DNA from: an uncultured Oscillospiraceae bacterium
GTDB lineage: Bacteria > Bacillota > Clostridia > Oscillospirales > Oscillospiraceae
Assembly (NCBI GenBank): GCA_944385435.1
Contig: CALWXG010000012.1
Coordinates: 1-50,309 of the forward strand
Length of the DNA stretch: 50,309 nt
Direction of reading: 5' to 3'
Shown: piece after piece, positions 25,197 through 33,325 of the stretch
Layout: every line of letters starts with the position of its first letter
How positions within the stretch are numbered: the stretch's first letter is position 1
Notes under the pieces: generated by a model
Databases searched by the model: none
Told to the model about the DNA's origin: nothing
Seen by the model: only the letters and a program-made list of their open reading frames with translations
Made by a program: the position numbers and the translations under genes

Positions 25197-27077
25197 TCAG
25201 TCAAATTTCCGGTCGTAGAGCAAGGCCGCAATCAACACCACAAAACAGGATCCGGCGTTATGCACCAGGGCCCCGGTGGTGGGATTGAGCAGCTCCAGCA
25301 GGGAGAGCGCGATGGCGGCGGCGTTGATGCACATGGACAGGGTGATGCTCAGCCGGATGGTCTGTACGGTGGCGTTGGACAGCCGCTTCAGATACGGGAT
25401 CCTGGAGAGGTCATCGCCCATCAGCGCAATGTCCGCAGCCTCCACGGCAATGTCGCTGCCCATGCTGCCCATGGCCACGCCCACATCGGCGCTCTTCAGC
25501 GCCGGGGCGTCGTTGACCCCGTCCCCGATCATGCAGACCTTCCGCCCCTCTGCCCGGAGCGCCTCCACGCTGTGCACCTTTTCCTCCGGCAGCAGTTCCG
25601 CGCGCACCTCCGTGATTCCCGCCTGTCCGGCGAAATAGTCCGCCGCCTTGCGGTTGTCGCCGGTGAGCAGCACGGTTTTGGTGTGCATGGCATCCAGCCG
25701 GGCGACCATTTCCCCGGCCTCCGGGCGAAGCACATCGGAAAGTCCGATTCCCCCGATGCACCGTCCCGCCCGCGCCGCCAGGATGGAGGCCTTCCCCTGC
25801 GTACGCAGCCGGTCCAGGGCAACCCGGACCTCATCGCTCAGCGCCACCCCGTGCTCCCGCAGATACGACTCGCTGCCGCAGAGCATCGGTTCCCCATAAA
25901 CCCGGGCCGCAATGCCCCTGCCCGCATCCATGCGGAAGGAGTCCGCGTCCGGCACGGCGAGCCCCAGCGTCCGGGCGCGGGCCACCACGGCCTTTCCCAG
26001 GGGATGTTCACTGCGCTGCTCCGCGCCGGCGACCAGGGCGAGCAGTTCCTCCTCCGAGAGGGAAGGCTCCGCGGAGAAGACGTCGCTCACCTCCAGCCGG
26101 CCATAGGTGAGCGTTCCGGTCTTGTCAAAGACAATGGTGTCCACGTTCCCCATCTTCTCCAGAGCCTCGCCGGATTTGACGATCACCCCGTGCTTGGCGG
26201 CCTGTCCGATGGCCGCCATCACCGCCGTGGGCGTGGCCAGCACCAGCGCACAGGGGCAGAACACCACCAACACCGTCACAGCGGTGACCAGGTTGCGGGA
26301 GAAGACATAGGCCAGGACCGCAATGAGCAGGGCCACCGGCACCAGCCAGCTGGCCGCCCGGTCCGCAATGCGCTGCATGGGCGCCTGCTTGTTCTCCGCC
26401 TCCTGCACCATGCGGATGAGTTTTTGCAGCGAGCTGTCCTCCCCCACTTTGGTGGCGGTGATGTCAATGGACCCGAAGCGGTTGATGGTGCCGCAGAACA
26501 CCTCTTCCCCCACCCGTTTGTCCACCGGCAGGCTCTCACCGGTCATGACGGACTGATCCACCGAGGTCTCCCCGCTGACAATGGTCCCGTCCACCGGGAT
26601 GGTCTCGCCGGGGAAAATGCGCAGCAGATCGCCCTTCCGGATCTCTTCCGCCGGGACCAGTTCCTCTTTGCCGTCCCGGATGCGCCGGCCCTGGGTGGGC
26701 GCCAGGGTGAGGAGTTTCTTCAGGCCCTTCTTGGCCCGGTTGGTGGTGGCCTCTTCCAGTAGCGCGCCGACAGCCATGATAAAGGCCACCTCCCCCGCCG
26801 CAAACAGGTCGCCGATGGCGATGGCGGCGAAGATCAGCAGGGCCGAGGAGATCTTGCTGATGCCCGGGTTGTGGAGGATCCGCCAGACAGCCAGATACAG
26901 CAGAGGCAAACCGCTGATGATCACCGTGACCCAGGCGGGATCAATGGGAAAGACGTGCAGATCCGGCGCACCGCCCAGCTCCCCCGCCAGATGGGGCACC
27001 AGATCAAACAGCAGAAACACACCGGCCACAATGGTCATGGGCAATCCCGCCAGGAAGCCGTTGATTTTTTGAAGCAT
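25197..27077 (-). CDS. Heavy-metal P1B-type ATPase
   Basis: A 626-residue metal-exporting ATPase without an N-terminal metal-binding domain. All P-type signatures are present: TGES actuator motif (179-182), CPC in the sixth membrane helix (274-276, VFCPCALVLATP), DKTGTLT phosphorylation loop (318-324), SEHPLG in the nucleotide domain, and GDGVNDAPAL. The CPC motif with late HNAGSCFVVLIAALL suggests Zn/Cd/Pb-type or related substrate, but this cannot be settled. Start 27077 follows GGAGGAGG. It is divergent from a TetR regulator, with back-to-back promoters, so the regulator likely controls both. Confidence 0.9.
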   Translation of the reverse strand: MLQKINGFLAGLPMTIVAGVFLLFDLVPHLAGELGGAPDLHVFPIDPAWVTVIISGLPLLYLAVWRILHNPGISKISSALLIFAAIAIGDLFAAGEVAFIMAVGALLEEATTNRAKKGLKKLLTLAPTQGRRIRDGKEELVPAEEIRKGDLLRIFPGETIPVDGTIVSGETSVDQSVMTGESLPVDKRVGEEVFCGTINRFGSIDITATKVGEDSSLQKLIRMVQEAENKQAPMQRIADRAASWLVPVALLIAVLAYVFSRNLVTAVTVLVVFCPCALVLATPTAVMAAIGQAAKHGVIVKSGEALEKMGNVDTIVFDKTGTLTYGRLEVSDVFSAEPSLSEEELLALVAGAEQRSEHPLGKAVVARARTLGLAVPDADSFRMDAGRGIAARVYGEPMLCGSESYLREHGVALSDEVRVALDRLRTQGKASILAARAGRCIGGIGLSDVLRPEAGEMVARLDAMHTKTVLLTGDNRKAADYFAGQAGITEVRAELLPEEKVHSVEALRAEGRKVCMIGDGVNDAPALKSADVGVAMGSMGSDIAVEAADIALMGDDLSRIPYLKRLSNATVQTIRLSITLSMCINAAAIALSLLELLNPTTGALVHNAGSCFVVLIAALLYDRKFD

Positions 27078-27103
27078 GGAAAAACCTCCTCCCGGAGAGC
27101 CGC

Positions 27104-27132
27104 TTGACACTGTCCCCGCTTTTCCGTACAAT
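27104..27132 (+). promoter_or_regulatory. Promoter of the TetR gene
   Basis: TTGACA (27104-27109), 17 bp, TACAAT (27127-27132). It faces the ATPase promoter. Confidence 0.75.
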
Positions 27133-27140
27133 AAATGCAA

Positions 27141-27219
27141 TAGCGTACACTCTGTTCGTTTTTATTGTATGGTTCCGTCCCGGCATTGGCAAGGGTTACT
27201 TTGGAGGAAGTGTTCGCTA
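27141..27219. repeat. Inverted motif pair, candidate TetR operators
   Basis: TAGCGTACACT (27141-27151) and AGTGTTCGCTA (27209-27219) are inverted near-copies (ten of eleven matching) flanking the ATPase promoter. In addition the two -10 regions form an inverted pair, TACAATAAA (27127-27135) and TTTATTGTA (27161-27169). Confidence 0.5.
27164..27192 (-). promoter_or_regulatory. Promoter of the P-type ATPase gene
   Basis: On the minus strand TTGCCA (27192 to 27187), 17 bp, TACAAT (27169 to 27164). Predicted transcripts of this and the TetR promoter converge and overlap by roughly 20-30 bp. Confidence 0.68.
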
Positions 27220-27259
27220 CGGAACAAAAACCGGAAACTGTACAGGAGGGGAGCCCGGA

Positions 27260-27823
27260 ATGGACCGGAGGCAGCAAAAGACCCGGGCGGCGATCTTTCA
27301 GGCATTCAGCGCCCTTGTGTCGGAGAAAAATTACAGCCGCATCACCGTGCAGGAGATCATTGACCGGGCCAATGTGGGCCGGACCACCTTCTACGCCCAT
27401 TTTGAGACGAAAGAGGATCTGCTGAAGGCGCTGTGCGGGGAGTTGTTCGGCCATATCCTGGCCAGCGCCCAGGACATCACCCATACCCACGGCCTGTACT
27501 CGGACGGGAGCGCACCGGAGTCCATCTTCTGCCACCTGCTGCAGCACCTCCAGGAGAACGACGGCAACATCCTGGGGCTGTTGTCCGGGGAGAGCAGCGA
27601 GCTGTTTCTGCGCCACTTCAAGGACAGCCTCCGGGAGCTTATCCGGACCCAGTTCATCGCCCAGAGCCGGAAGGCAAATCTGAACCTGCCCCGGGACTTC
27701 CTGGTCAATCACATCTGCGGCAATTTTGTGGAGATGGTGCTGTGGTGGATCCGCGGCGGGCGAACGCAGACCCCGGCGGAACTGGACCGCTATTTCCGGG
27801 CCGTGATCGAGCCGGTGGTGTAA
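27260..27823 (+). CDS. TetR/AcrR-family regulator
   Basis: A 187-residue TetR protein. The N-terminal DNA-binding domain is typical (RAAIFQAFSALVSEKNYSRI, then TVQEIIDRANVGRTTFYAHF, residues 8-45); the C-terminal ligand domain contains the WWIRGGRTQTPAEL ending common in the TetR_C_8-like group. Start 27260 follows AGGAGGGGAG; an upstream ORF extension lies in the promoter region and is discarded. Being divergent from the metal ATPase it is a plausible repressor of both genes, although TetR proteins of this group more often respond to organic ligands or membrane stress. Confidence 0.87.
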   Translation: MDRRQQKTRAAIFQAFSALVSEKNYSRITVQEIIDRANVGRTTFYAHFETKEDLLKALCGELFGHILASAQDITHTHGLYSDGSAPESIFCHLLQHLQENDGNILGLLSGESSELFLRHFKDSLRELIRTQFIAQSRKANLNLPRDFLVNHICGNFVEMVLWWIRGGRTQTPAELDRYFRAVIEPVV

Positions 27824-27832
27824 CCGGCAAAC

Positions 27833-27879
27833 CGGGATTTTGCCGCCCGCCCTCCCCGCGGGGGCGGCCGAAAATCCCG
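27833..27879. terminator. Hairpin between TetR and choloylglycine hydrolase genes
   Basis: CGGGATTTT and GCCGCCC on the left pair with GGGCGGC and AAAATCCCG on the right, giving a long, slightly bulged hairpin 10 bp after the TetR stop and just before the next promoter. Confidence 0.6.
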
Positions 27880-27883
27880 CGGC

Positions 27884-27913
27884 TTGTATTTTGCCTCTGA
27901 GATGGGGTATAAT
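27884..27913 (+). promoter_or_regulatory. Promoter of the choloylglycine hydrolase gene
   Basis: TTGTAT (27884-27889), 18 bp, consensus TATAAT (27908-27913), 31 bp before the ATG. Confidence 0.72.
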
Positions 27914-27944
27914 GAGGACAAATCCTGGGATGGGGGGCACTTGT

Positions 27945-28919
27945 ATGTGTACCGCAATTACCTATACCTCCGGCGATCACTACTTCGGCCGGAATCTGGA
28001 CCTGGACCACTCCTACTGCGAGACCGTGACGGTCACACCCCGCAGATACCCCTTTGTCTTCCGCCGCGCCCCGGCGCTGAAAGACCACTACGCCCTGATC
28101 GGCATGGCGTATGTGGCGGACGGCTATCCCCTCTACTATGACGCCACCAACGAAAAAGGGCTGAGCATGGCCGGACTGAACTTTCCCGCCAGCGCCCACT
28201 ATCAGCCGGAACAGGCGGGCGCCGACAACATCACCCCCTTTGAATTCATCCCCTGGCTGCTGGGTCAGTGCGCCGACCTGGCGGAAGCCAGGCAGCTGCT
28301 CTCCCGCATCAACCTGGTCAACCTCCCCTTCAGCGCTCAGCTGCCCCTCTCCCCGCTGCACTGGCTCATCGCCGACCAGAGCGGCGCCCTTGTGGCGGAA
28401 CCGCTCCGGGAGGGGCTGAAGATCTGGGACAACCCCGTGGGCGTGCTCACCAATGAGCCCCCCTTCGACTACCAGCTGTTTCACCTGAACAACCACATGC
28501 AGCTCACCCGGGAGGCGCCCCGCAGCAGCTTCGCCCCGGGGCTGGATCTGAAGCCCTACTGCCTGGGCATGGGCGCCATGGGGCTGCCGGGGGACCTGTC
28601 CTCCGCCTCCCGCTTTGTGCGCTCGGCCTTCACCAGGCTCAACTCCGTCTCCGGCCCGTCGGAGGAGGAGAGCGTCAGCCAGTTCTTCCACATCCTCGGC
28701 TCGGTGGCCCAGACCCGGGGCTGCGCCCGCGCCGGGGAGGACCGCTACGAGATCACCGTCTACTCCTCCTGCTGCAACATGGACCGGGGCATCTACTACT
28801 ACACCACCTACGGGAACCGCCGCATCTCCGCCGTGGACCTGCACCGGGAAAACCTGGAGGGCACCGCTGTGGTCCGCTACCCCCTGCGCCAGCAACAGGA
28901 CATCCTGTTCCAGAACTGA
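27945..28919 (+). CDS. Choloylglycine hydrolase family (bile salt hydrolase-like)
   Basis: A 324-residue Ntn hydrolase, the usual length for bile salt hydrolases. The start MCTAITY places the catalytic Cys at position 2, to be exposed by removal of Met. FGRNLDLDHSY supplies the conserved Arg and Asp (Arg16, Asp19); MAGLNFP and GVLTNEPPF supply the two family Asn residues, and GDLSSASRFVRSAF supplies the late Arg and the loop typical of bile salt rather than penicillin V acylases. No signal peptide is seen, so it acts in the cytoplasm, deconjugating glycine- or taurine-linked bile acids or related amides. Monocistronic with its own promoter. Confidence 0.88.
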   Translation: MCTAITYTSGDHYFGRNLDLDHSYCETVTVTPRRYPFVFRRAPALKDHYALIGMAYVADGYPLYYDATNEKGLSMAGLNFPASAHYQPEQAGADNITPFEFIPWLLGQCADLAEARQLLSRINLVNLPFSAQLPLSPLHWLIADQSGALVAEPLREGLKIWDNPVGVLTNEPPFDYQLFHLNNHMQLTREAPRSSFAPGLDLKPYCLGMGAMGLPGDLSSASRFVRSAFTRLNSVSGPSEEESVSQFFHILGSVAQTRGCARAGEDRYEITVYSSCCNMDRGIYYYTTYGNRRISAVDLHRENLEGTAVVRYPLRQQQDILFQN

Positions 28920-28994
28920 TCCGCAGCCGCCGGCCGACCCAGTCCACCACCTCCCCCCTGCCCCACGCAGGGGGAACTTTTCCGGGCCAGATTA

Positions 28995-29023
28995 TTGCGC
29001 GCGCACGCATATTGTGCTATACT
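28995..29023 (+). promoter_or_regulatory. Promoter of the MarR-MATE operon
   Basis: TTGCGC (28995-29000), 17 bp, TATACT (29018-29023), 24 bp before the MarR start codon. Confidence 0.68.
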
Positions 29024-29047
29024 GAATGGGCAAGGAGGGATGAAGCC

Positions 29048-29500
29048 ATGTCAAAGCTTCTGAAGTGGCTGTCGGTCACAGACCGCTTTTCCAAACTGTA
29101 TCTGGACAGGCTCTTGGCTCCCTGGGGTCTGAACAGCAGCCAGCATATGTTCCTGACAAAAATCTGCCGCCAGCCCGGCGTGTCACAGGATTCGCTCATC
29201 GCCACATCCTACGTCCATCCCAGCAACATCGTGCGCACCGTGGCGGCGCTGGAAAAGAAGGGCCTGCTGACCCGGACGCCCAGCGAGGAGGACAAGCGCA
29301 CCTGCCGGCTGTATCCCACCGACCAGGCCAGGTCCGTGGTCACATGGGTGGAACAGGCCTGCGCCCAGACGGAGCAGGCGCTCCTGCAGGGCTTTACCGA
29401 GGAGGAGAAGGCCGCCTTCCTGTCCGGTCTGATGCGGATGGGAAAGAACATTACCACACTGCAGCAGATACACCGGAAAGAAGATGAGAATGATGTCTGA
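29048..29500 (+). CDS. MarR-family regulator
   Basis: A 150-residue winged-helix MarR protein with LDRLLAPWGLNSSQHMFLT, the recognition region VSQDSLIATSYVHPSNIVRTVAALEKKGLLTRT, and a wing of EEDKRTCRLYPT. AAGGAGGG precedes ATG 29048. Its end overlaps the start of the MATE transporter gene, so the two are coupled, and it probably represses the transporter and itself in response to a drug-like ligand. Confidence 0.88.
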   Translation: MSKLLKWLSVTDRFSKLYLDRLLAPWGLNSSQHMFLTKICRQPGVSQDSLIATSYVHPSNIVRTVAALEKKGLLTRTPSEEDKRTCRLYPTDQARSVVTWVEQACAQTEQALLQGFTEEEKAAFLSGLMRMGKNITTLQQIHRKEDENDV

Positions 29501-30860
29501 AAATCCCCTGGGTTTTGAAAAGATCCCCGTCCTGCTGCGCAGGTTTGCCCTGCCCAGCATCACCTCCACCTTAGTCAGTTCCCTGTACAACATTGTGGAT
29601 CAGATCTTTATCGGCCAGGGCGTAGGCTACCTGGGCAACGCCGCCACCAACGTGTCCTACCCCTTCTCCACCATCTGCCTTGCCATCGCACTGCTGGTGG
29701 GCATCGGGAGCGCCTCCCGCTTCTCCCTCTGTCTGGGGCAGCAGAAGCCGGACCAGGCGGCCAAAGTCGCCGGAAACGGTGTGGTCCTGATGGCCGTGGC
29801 CGGACTGATCTACGCCGCTCTGGGTGAGCTTCTGCTGGAACCTCTTCTGAAGATCTTCGGCGCCACGCCGGACGTGCTGCCCTACGCCCTGGAGTATGCG
29901 GGCATCACCCTGCTGGGAATGCCCTTCCTCATCGTCACCAACGGCATGAGCAACCTGATCCGGGCGGACGGAAGCCCCAAATACTCCATGCTCTGCATGG
30001 TGTCCGGCGCCGCTGCCAACACAATCCTCGATCCCATTTTCATCTTCGCCTGCAACTGGGGCGTATTCGGAGCGGCCCTGGCCACCGTGCTGGGCCAGCT
30101 CCTCTCCTTTGCGCTGGCTGTGCGCTACCTGCGGAAATTCCGGACAATCCGCCTCCGCAGGGAGGACTTCCGCCCGGACCTGCGCAATTACCTGAAGACG
30201 TTCAGCATGGGCATCAGCAGCTGCATGAACCAGATCGCCATCACCCTGGTGCAGATCGTCGTCAACAACTCCCTGACCCATTACGGCGCGCGGTCCGTCT
30301 ACGGAACCGACATTCCGCTGGCGGCTTGCGGCATCGTCATGAAGACCAACGCCATCCTGATCGCCATCATTGTGGGCATCTCCCAGGGGGTCCAGCCGCT
30401 GATCGGCTTCAATTACGGGGCGGGAAAGTATCCGCGGGTGCGGGAGGCCTACCTTCTGGCCATCCGCTGGAATTTTATCGTCTCGGCGGCCGGCTTCCTC
30501 CTGTTCGAATTCTTCCCCCGCCCGATCATATCCCTGTTCGGCAACGGCGACGCCCTGTATTTTGAATTCGCCGTCCGGTTCATGCGCACCTTCCTCTTCA
30601 TGGTGCTGGTCAACGGCGTCCAGCTGCTCTCCTCCAACTTTTTCACCGCCATCGGCAAGGCAACCCGGGGTCTGCTGCTGGCCATGACCCGCCAGGTGTT
30701 CTTCCTGATCCCCCTGCTGCTTCTGCTCCCCCTGTGGCTGGGTATCTCCGGCGTCATGCTGGCCGGACCCATCGCCGACTTCATCGCCTTCGTCGTCTCT
30801 GTGGTCTTTGTGCGCCGGGAGCTCCGGCGCCAGGCCGCGCTTGCGTCTGAACCGGTCTGA
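29484..30860 (+). CDS. MATE-family efflux transporter
   Basis: A 458-residue integral membrane protein with about 12 helices. The N-terminal half opens PVLLRRFALPSITSTLVSSLYNIVDQIFIGQGVG, the hallmark of NorM/DinF-type MATE exporters, and the second half repeats the pattern (GISQGVQPLIGFNYGAG). It would export drugs or organic cations using a sodium or proton gradient. Three ATGs at 29484, 29490 and 29493 are possible; a GGAAAG site before the first makes the start uncertain by up to three codons. It overlaps the MarR gene, and the convergent MFS gene begins only 13 bp past its stop, with no terminator visible. Confidence 0.88.
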   Translation: MRMMSENPLGFEKIPVLLRRFALPSITSTLVSSLYNIVDQIFIGQGVGYLGNAATNVSYPFSTICLAIALLVGIGSASRFSLCLGQQKPDQAAKVAGNGVVLMAVAGLIYAALGELLLEPLLKIFGATPDVLPYALEYAGITLLGMPFLIVTNGMSNLIRADGSPKYSMLCMVSGAAANTILDPIFIFACNWGVFGAALATVLGQLLSFALAVRYLRKFRTIRLRREDFRPDLRNYLKTFSMGISSCMNQIAITLVQIVVNNSLTHYGARSVYGTDIPLAACGIVMKTNAILIAIIVGISQGVQPLIGFNYGAGKYPRVREAYLLAIRWNFIVSAAGFLLFEFFPRPIISLFGNGDALYFEFAVRFMRTFLFMVLVNGVQLLSSNFFTAIGKATRGLLLAMTRQVFFLIPLLLLLPLWLGISGVMLAGPIADFIAFVVSVVFVRRELRRQAALASEPV

Positions 30861-30873
30861 GCCGCGGCCCGCG

Positions 30874-32121
30874 TCACTGCCCGCGCTGTGCGCACCGGCT
30901 GGAGAGAAAGTAAAGGGGAATGGCCGCCAGCTGAGCCGCCACGGAAACCGCCGCCATCGCCGGGATGCTGACATCGTACAGGATCCCCATGAGCCAGCTG
31001 CCCAAAAACCAGAACACCCCGAAGGAGCACTCAAAGACCCCGTACCCGGTGGCCCGGCTGTCCTTGGGCACAATGGAGGTGACCACCGCCTTCAGAACCG
31101 ACTCCTGGGCGCCCATTCCCACCCCCCACAGGGCCACGCCGATGAGCAGCATGGGGACGCTGTCCATGGAGAAGACAAACACCGCAAACACGCTGGAGAG
31201 CAGCGTGGAGATCATCAGCGCCTTCACCCCGATCCGGTCATAGAGGTATCCGAACACCAGGGCCGCCACCGCATCCACCAGCATGGCTCCGGCGTACAGC
31301 AGGGGAAGCGTCCCCTCAGTCACCAGGGCAGCGGTCTCCGCCAGGCCGGCCGCCAGCCCGGTGTAGACCCGGGAGACGTGCATGATGATGAGGGAGTAGT
31401 CGATGAACCCGAAGGCAAAGCAGCTGATGCCCGCGATGTAGAGGACAAAACTCCTTTTCATGCGGAAGGGGATGTACTGCCTGGGCTCCGGCTCGAACCG
31501 CTCCGGATTGGGAAATTTATGCCGCGTGAACAGCAGCAGGACGAGGGTGATGGCCCCGGGGACCGCCAGCACCGCAAAGCAGAGGGAATAGGTCCGGAAG
31601 GTATCGCCCCGGGTGCGCAGCAGCATCACCAGATACAGCAGCACCGGCCCCAGAAAGGCCCCGATCTGATCCAGCAGCTCCTGCAGGCCGAAACTCCGGC
31701 CCGCGCCCTCCTGAGAGGCGGCGAAGGACATGATGGTGTCCTTCGCCGGTTTTTTGATGGCCTTGCCCATTCTCTGAATCACCAGCAGCAGGCAGGCCCA
31801 CACCCAGCCCCGCTCCCCCACCAGGGCCAGAGCCGGCACCGCCAGCACATCCAGCACATAGCCCAGAATGGTCATGGGCCAGTACTTCCGGGTGCGGTCC
31901 GTCAGCTTGCCGAACACATAGCGCATGGAGTAGCCGATCAGCTCCCCCAGCCCGGAGACAAAGCCGATCACCCCGGCGGAGGCCCCCATGAGGGCCAGAT
32001 ACGCCCCCCGGATGCTGGACGCCCCCTCATGGGTCATATCGGAGAACAGGCTGACCACGCCGAACAGGATCAGAAACAGCATGGCCCGGGACATCCGTCT
32101 TCTCTTCTGTCCGGTCTCCAT
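30874..32121 (-). CDS. MFS transporter
   Basis: A 415-residue, 12-helix major facilitator. The loop between helices 2 and 3 has the motif YVFGKLTDRTRKYWP (GxLxDRxGRR-like) and the equivalent FGYLYDRIGVKAL in the second half. The start FGVVSLFSDMTHEGASSIRG resembles a group of MFS proteins of unknown substrate often annotated as drug or sugar exporters. It lies one base after the MarR stop on the same strand, so the pair forms an operon controlled by that regulator. Confidence 0.87.
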   Translation of the reverse strand: METGQKRRRMSRAMLFLILFGVVSLFSDMTHEGASSIRGAYLALMGASAGVIGFVSGLGELIGYSMRYVFGKLTDRTRKYWPMTILGYVLDVLAVPALALVGERGWVWACLLLVIQRMGKAIKKPAKDTIMSFAASQEGAGRSFGLQELLDQIGAFLGPVLLYLVMLLRTRGDTFRTYSLCFAVLAVPGAITLVLLLFTRHKFPNPERFEPEPRQYIPFRMKRSFVLYIAGISCFAFGFIDYSLIIMHVSRVYTGLAAGLAETAALVTEGTLPLLYAGAMLVDAVAALVFGYLYDRIGVKALMISTLLSSVFAVFVFSMDSVPMLLIGVALWGVGMGAQESVLKAVVTSIVPKDSRATGYGVFECSFGVFWFLGSWLMGILYDVSIPAMAAVSVAAQLAAIPLYFLSSRCAQRGQ

Positions 32122-32122
32122 C

Positions 32123-32587
32123 TCACTCCCCCTCCCGGATCCGCGCCGTCATCGTGGGAAACCCTGCCTTGCTCTCCTCTTTGCAGCGGCGGTACACCAC
32201 ATCCAGCAGCCGGGCAAACTCCCCCCGCTCCTCTTCCGACAGGGCCTGCGTCAGCCACTCGTAGAACACGGCCTCAATGTGCGCCTTGGAATTCTTCAGC
32301 TGCTGGGCCTGCGGCGTGGGAAAAATCAGCTGGCTGCGGCCATCCTCCGGGTTGACCTCCCGGCGCAGATAGCCCTTGGCCTCCAGATTGGCGGTCTGTC
32401 TGGCCACCGCTCCCTTGTCGGTCCCCAGAATCCTGCAGATTTCCGTCTGGGTAATGCCCGGGTTCTTGCGCACCACATGGATCAGGTCAAACTCCGCCGT
32501 CCCCACTCCCTCCGCCTTCATGGTGCGGACGGTGAATTTCCCCACCTCCCGGGCGATCTTCGTGATTTGCCTCCTGGTACTGTCCAT
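32123..32587 (-). CDS. MarR-family regulator (autorepressor of the MFS operon)
   Basis: A 154-residue MarR protein: GVGTAEFDLIHVVRKNPGIT, the recognition helix region ICRILGTDKGAVARQTANLEAKGYLRRE, and the wing NPEDGRSQLIFPT. It is the first gene of the MarR-MFS operon. A perfect inverted repeat overlaps its promoter 23 bp upstream, which strongly suggests that it represses its own operon and is released by a ligand exported by the MFS protein. GGAGGATGG precedes the ATG. Confidence 0.9.
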   Translation of the reverse strand: MDSTRRQITKIAREVGKFTVRTMKAEGVGTAEFDLIHVVRKNPGITQTEICRILGTDKGAVARQTANLEAKGYLRREVNPEDGRSQLIFPTPQAQQLKNSKAHIEAVFYEWLTQALSEEERGEFARLLDVVYRRCKEESKAGFPTMTARIREGE

Positions 32588-32609
32588 TCTCCATCCTCCT
32601 CATGGCAAA

Positions 32610-32649
32610 AAAGATGTACTATCATCAATCAAGATGATAGTACATCTTT
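32610..32649. promoter_or_regulatory. MarR operator, perfect 17-bp inverted repeat
   Basis: Arms AAAGATGTACTATCATC (32610-32626) and its exact complement (32633-32649) flank AATCAA. The right arm covers the -10 element of the MarR promoter. Confidence 0.82.
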
Positions 32650-32662
32650 CCAGTTCTGTCAA
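32634..32662 (-). promoter_or_regulatory. Promoter of the MarR-MFS operon
   Basis: On the minus strand a perfect TTGACA (32662 to 32657), 17 bp, TATCAT (32639 to 32634). The -10 lies inside the operator arm. Confidence 0.78.
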
Positions 32663-32714
32663 GACACAAATGGGTGCAGGCGGAGCATACCCCGGACGCT
32701 TGCCCGGCTGGGAA

Positions 32715-32746
32715 AGCGGGCAGCGGGAGGATTCCCGCTGCCCGCT
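32715..32746 (-). terminator. Terminator of the molybdopterin oxidoreductase operon
   Basis: A perfect 14-bp stem (AGCGGGCAGCGGGA and complement) with a GGAT loop; on the minus strand it is followed by TTTCCC. It is 55 bp past the end of the 4Fe-4S subunit gene. Confidence 0.72.
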
Positions 32747-32801
32747 GACAGGTTTCATCCGCCGGCAGGACCCCGGCCGCGCCGGGGTGCACCGTGCCCG
32801 T

Positions 32802-33323
32802 TTATTTCCGCAGCCCCAGCTGGTCGATCAGGGCGCTGCAGGCCTTGGTGCTGCCGCTCTGCCTGTATTCCTCCTCGGTGACGCAGGTGAGGGCGCCGAA
32901 GGAACAGGCCCGGACACAGGCCGGCTTTCTGCCGCTCTTGACCCGCTCGTTGCAGCCGTCGCATTTGACCATTTTCCCGTCGGAGGCGCGGTACCGGGGC
33001 GCGCCGAAGGGGCAGGCCATGGCGCAGCTCTTGCAGCCGATGCAGTTGGTGTTGTCGTAAACGGTGAAGCCGGTATCCGGGTCTTTATACAGGCAGCCCA
33101 CCGGACAGGCGGCGATGCAGGGGGCGTCGCTGCAGTGCATGCAGGCGGCGGAGATATAGGCGCAGTAGACACTGCCGTCGGCCATCTCCACCTCGTTGTC
33201 AAAGGTCTGGCGGTAACATTTGTCCCCCGCCGCCAGGTCGATGTCGTTCTGATCCATGCAGCCGATCATGCAGGCGGAGCAGGCAGAGCACTTGTCCTGG
33301 TCGAATACAAAAACATGTTTCAT
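32802..33323 (-). CDS. 4Fe-4S electron-transfer subunit (DmsB/HycB-like)
   Basis: A 173-residue polyferredoxin with four cysteine sets: CSACSACMIGC (12-22), CMHCSDAPCIAACP, CIGCKSCAMACP, and CDGCNERVKSGRKPACVRAC, the arrangement typical of the beta subunits of molybdopterin oxidoreductases, carrying four [4Fe-4S] clusters. It lies two bases after the catalytic subunit gene. No signal sequence is visible and no membrane anchor gene follows, so the complex is predicted to be soluble and cytoplasmic, passing electrons between the Mo subunit and the flavoprotein encoded upstream. Confidence 0.9.
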   Translation of the reverse strand: MKHVFVFDQDKCSACSACMIGCMDQNDIDLAAGDKCYRQTFDNEVEMADGSVYCAYISAACMHCSDAPCIAACPVGCLYKDPDTGFTVYDNTNCIGCKSCAMACPFGAPRYRASDGKMVKCDGCNERVKSGRKPACVRACSFGALTCVTEEEYRQSGSTKACSALIDQLGLRK

Positions 33324-33325
33324 GG

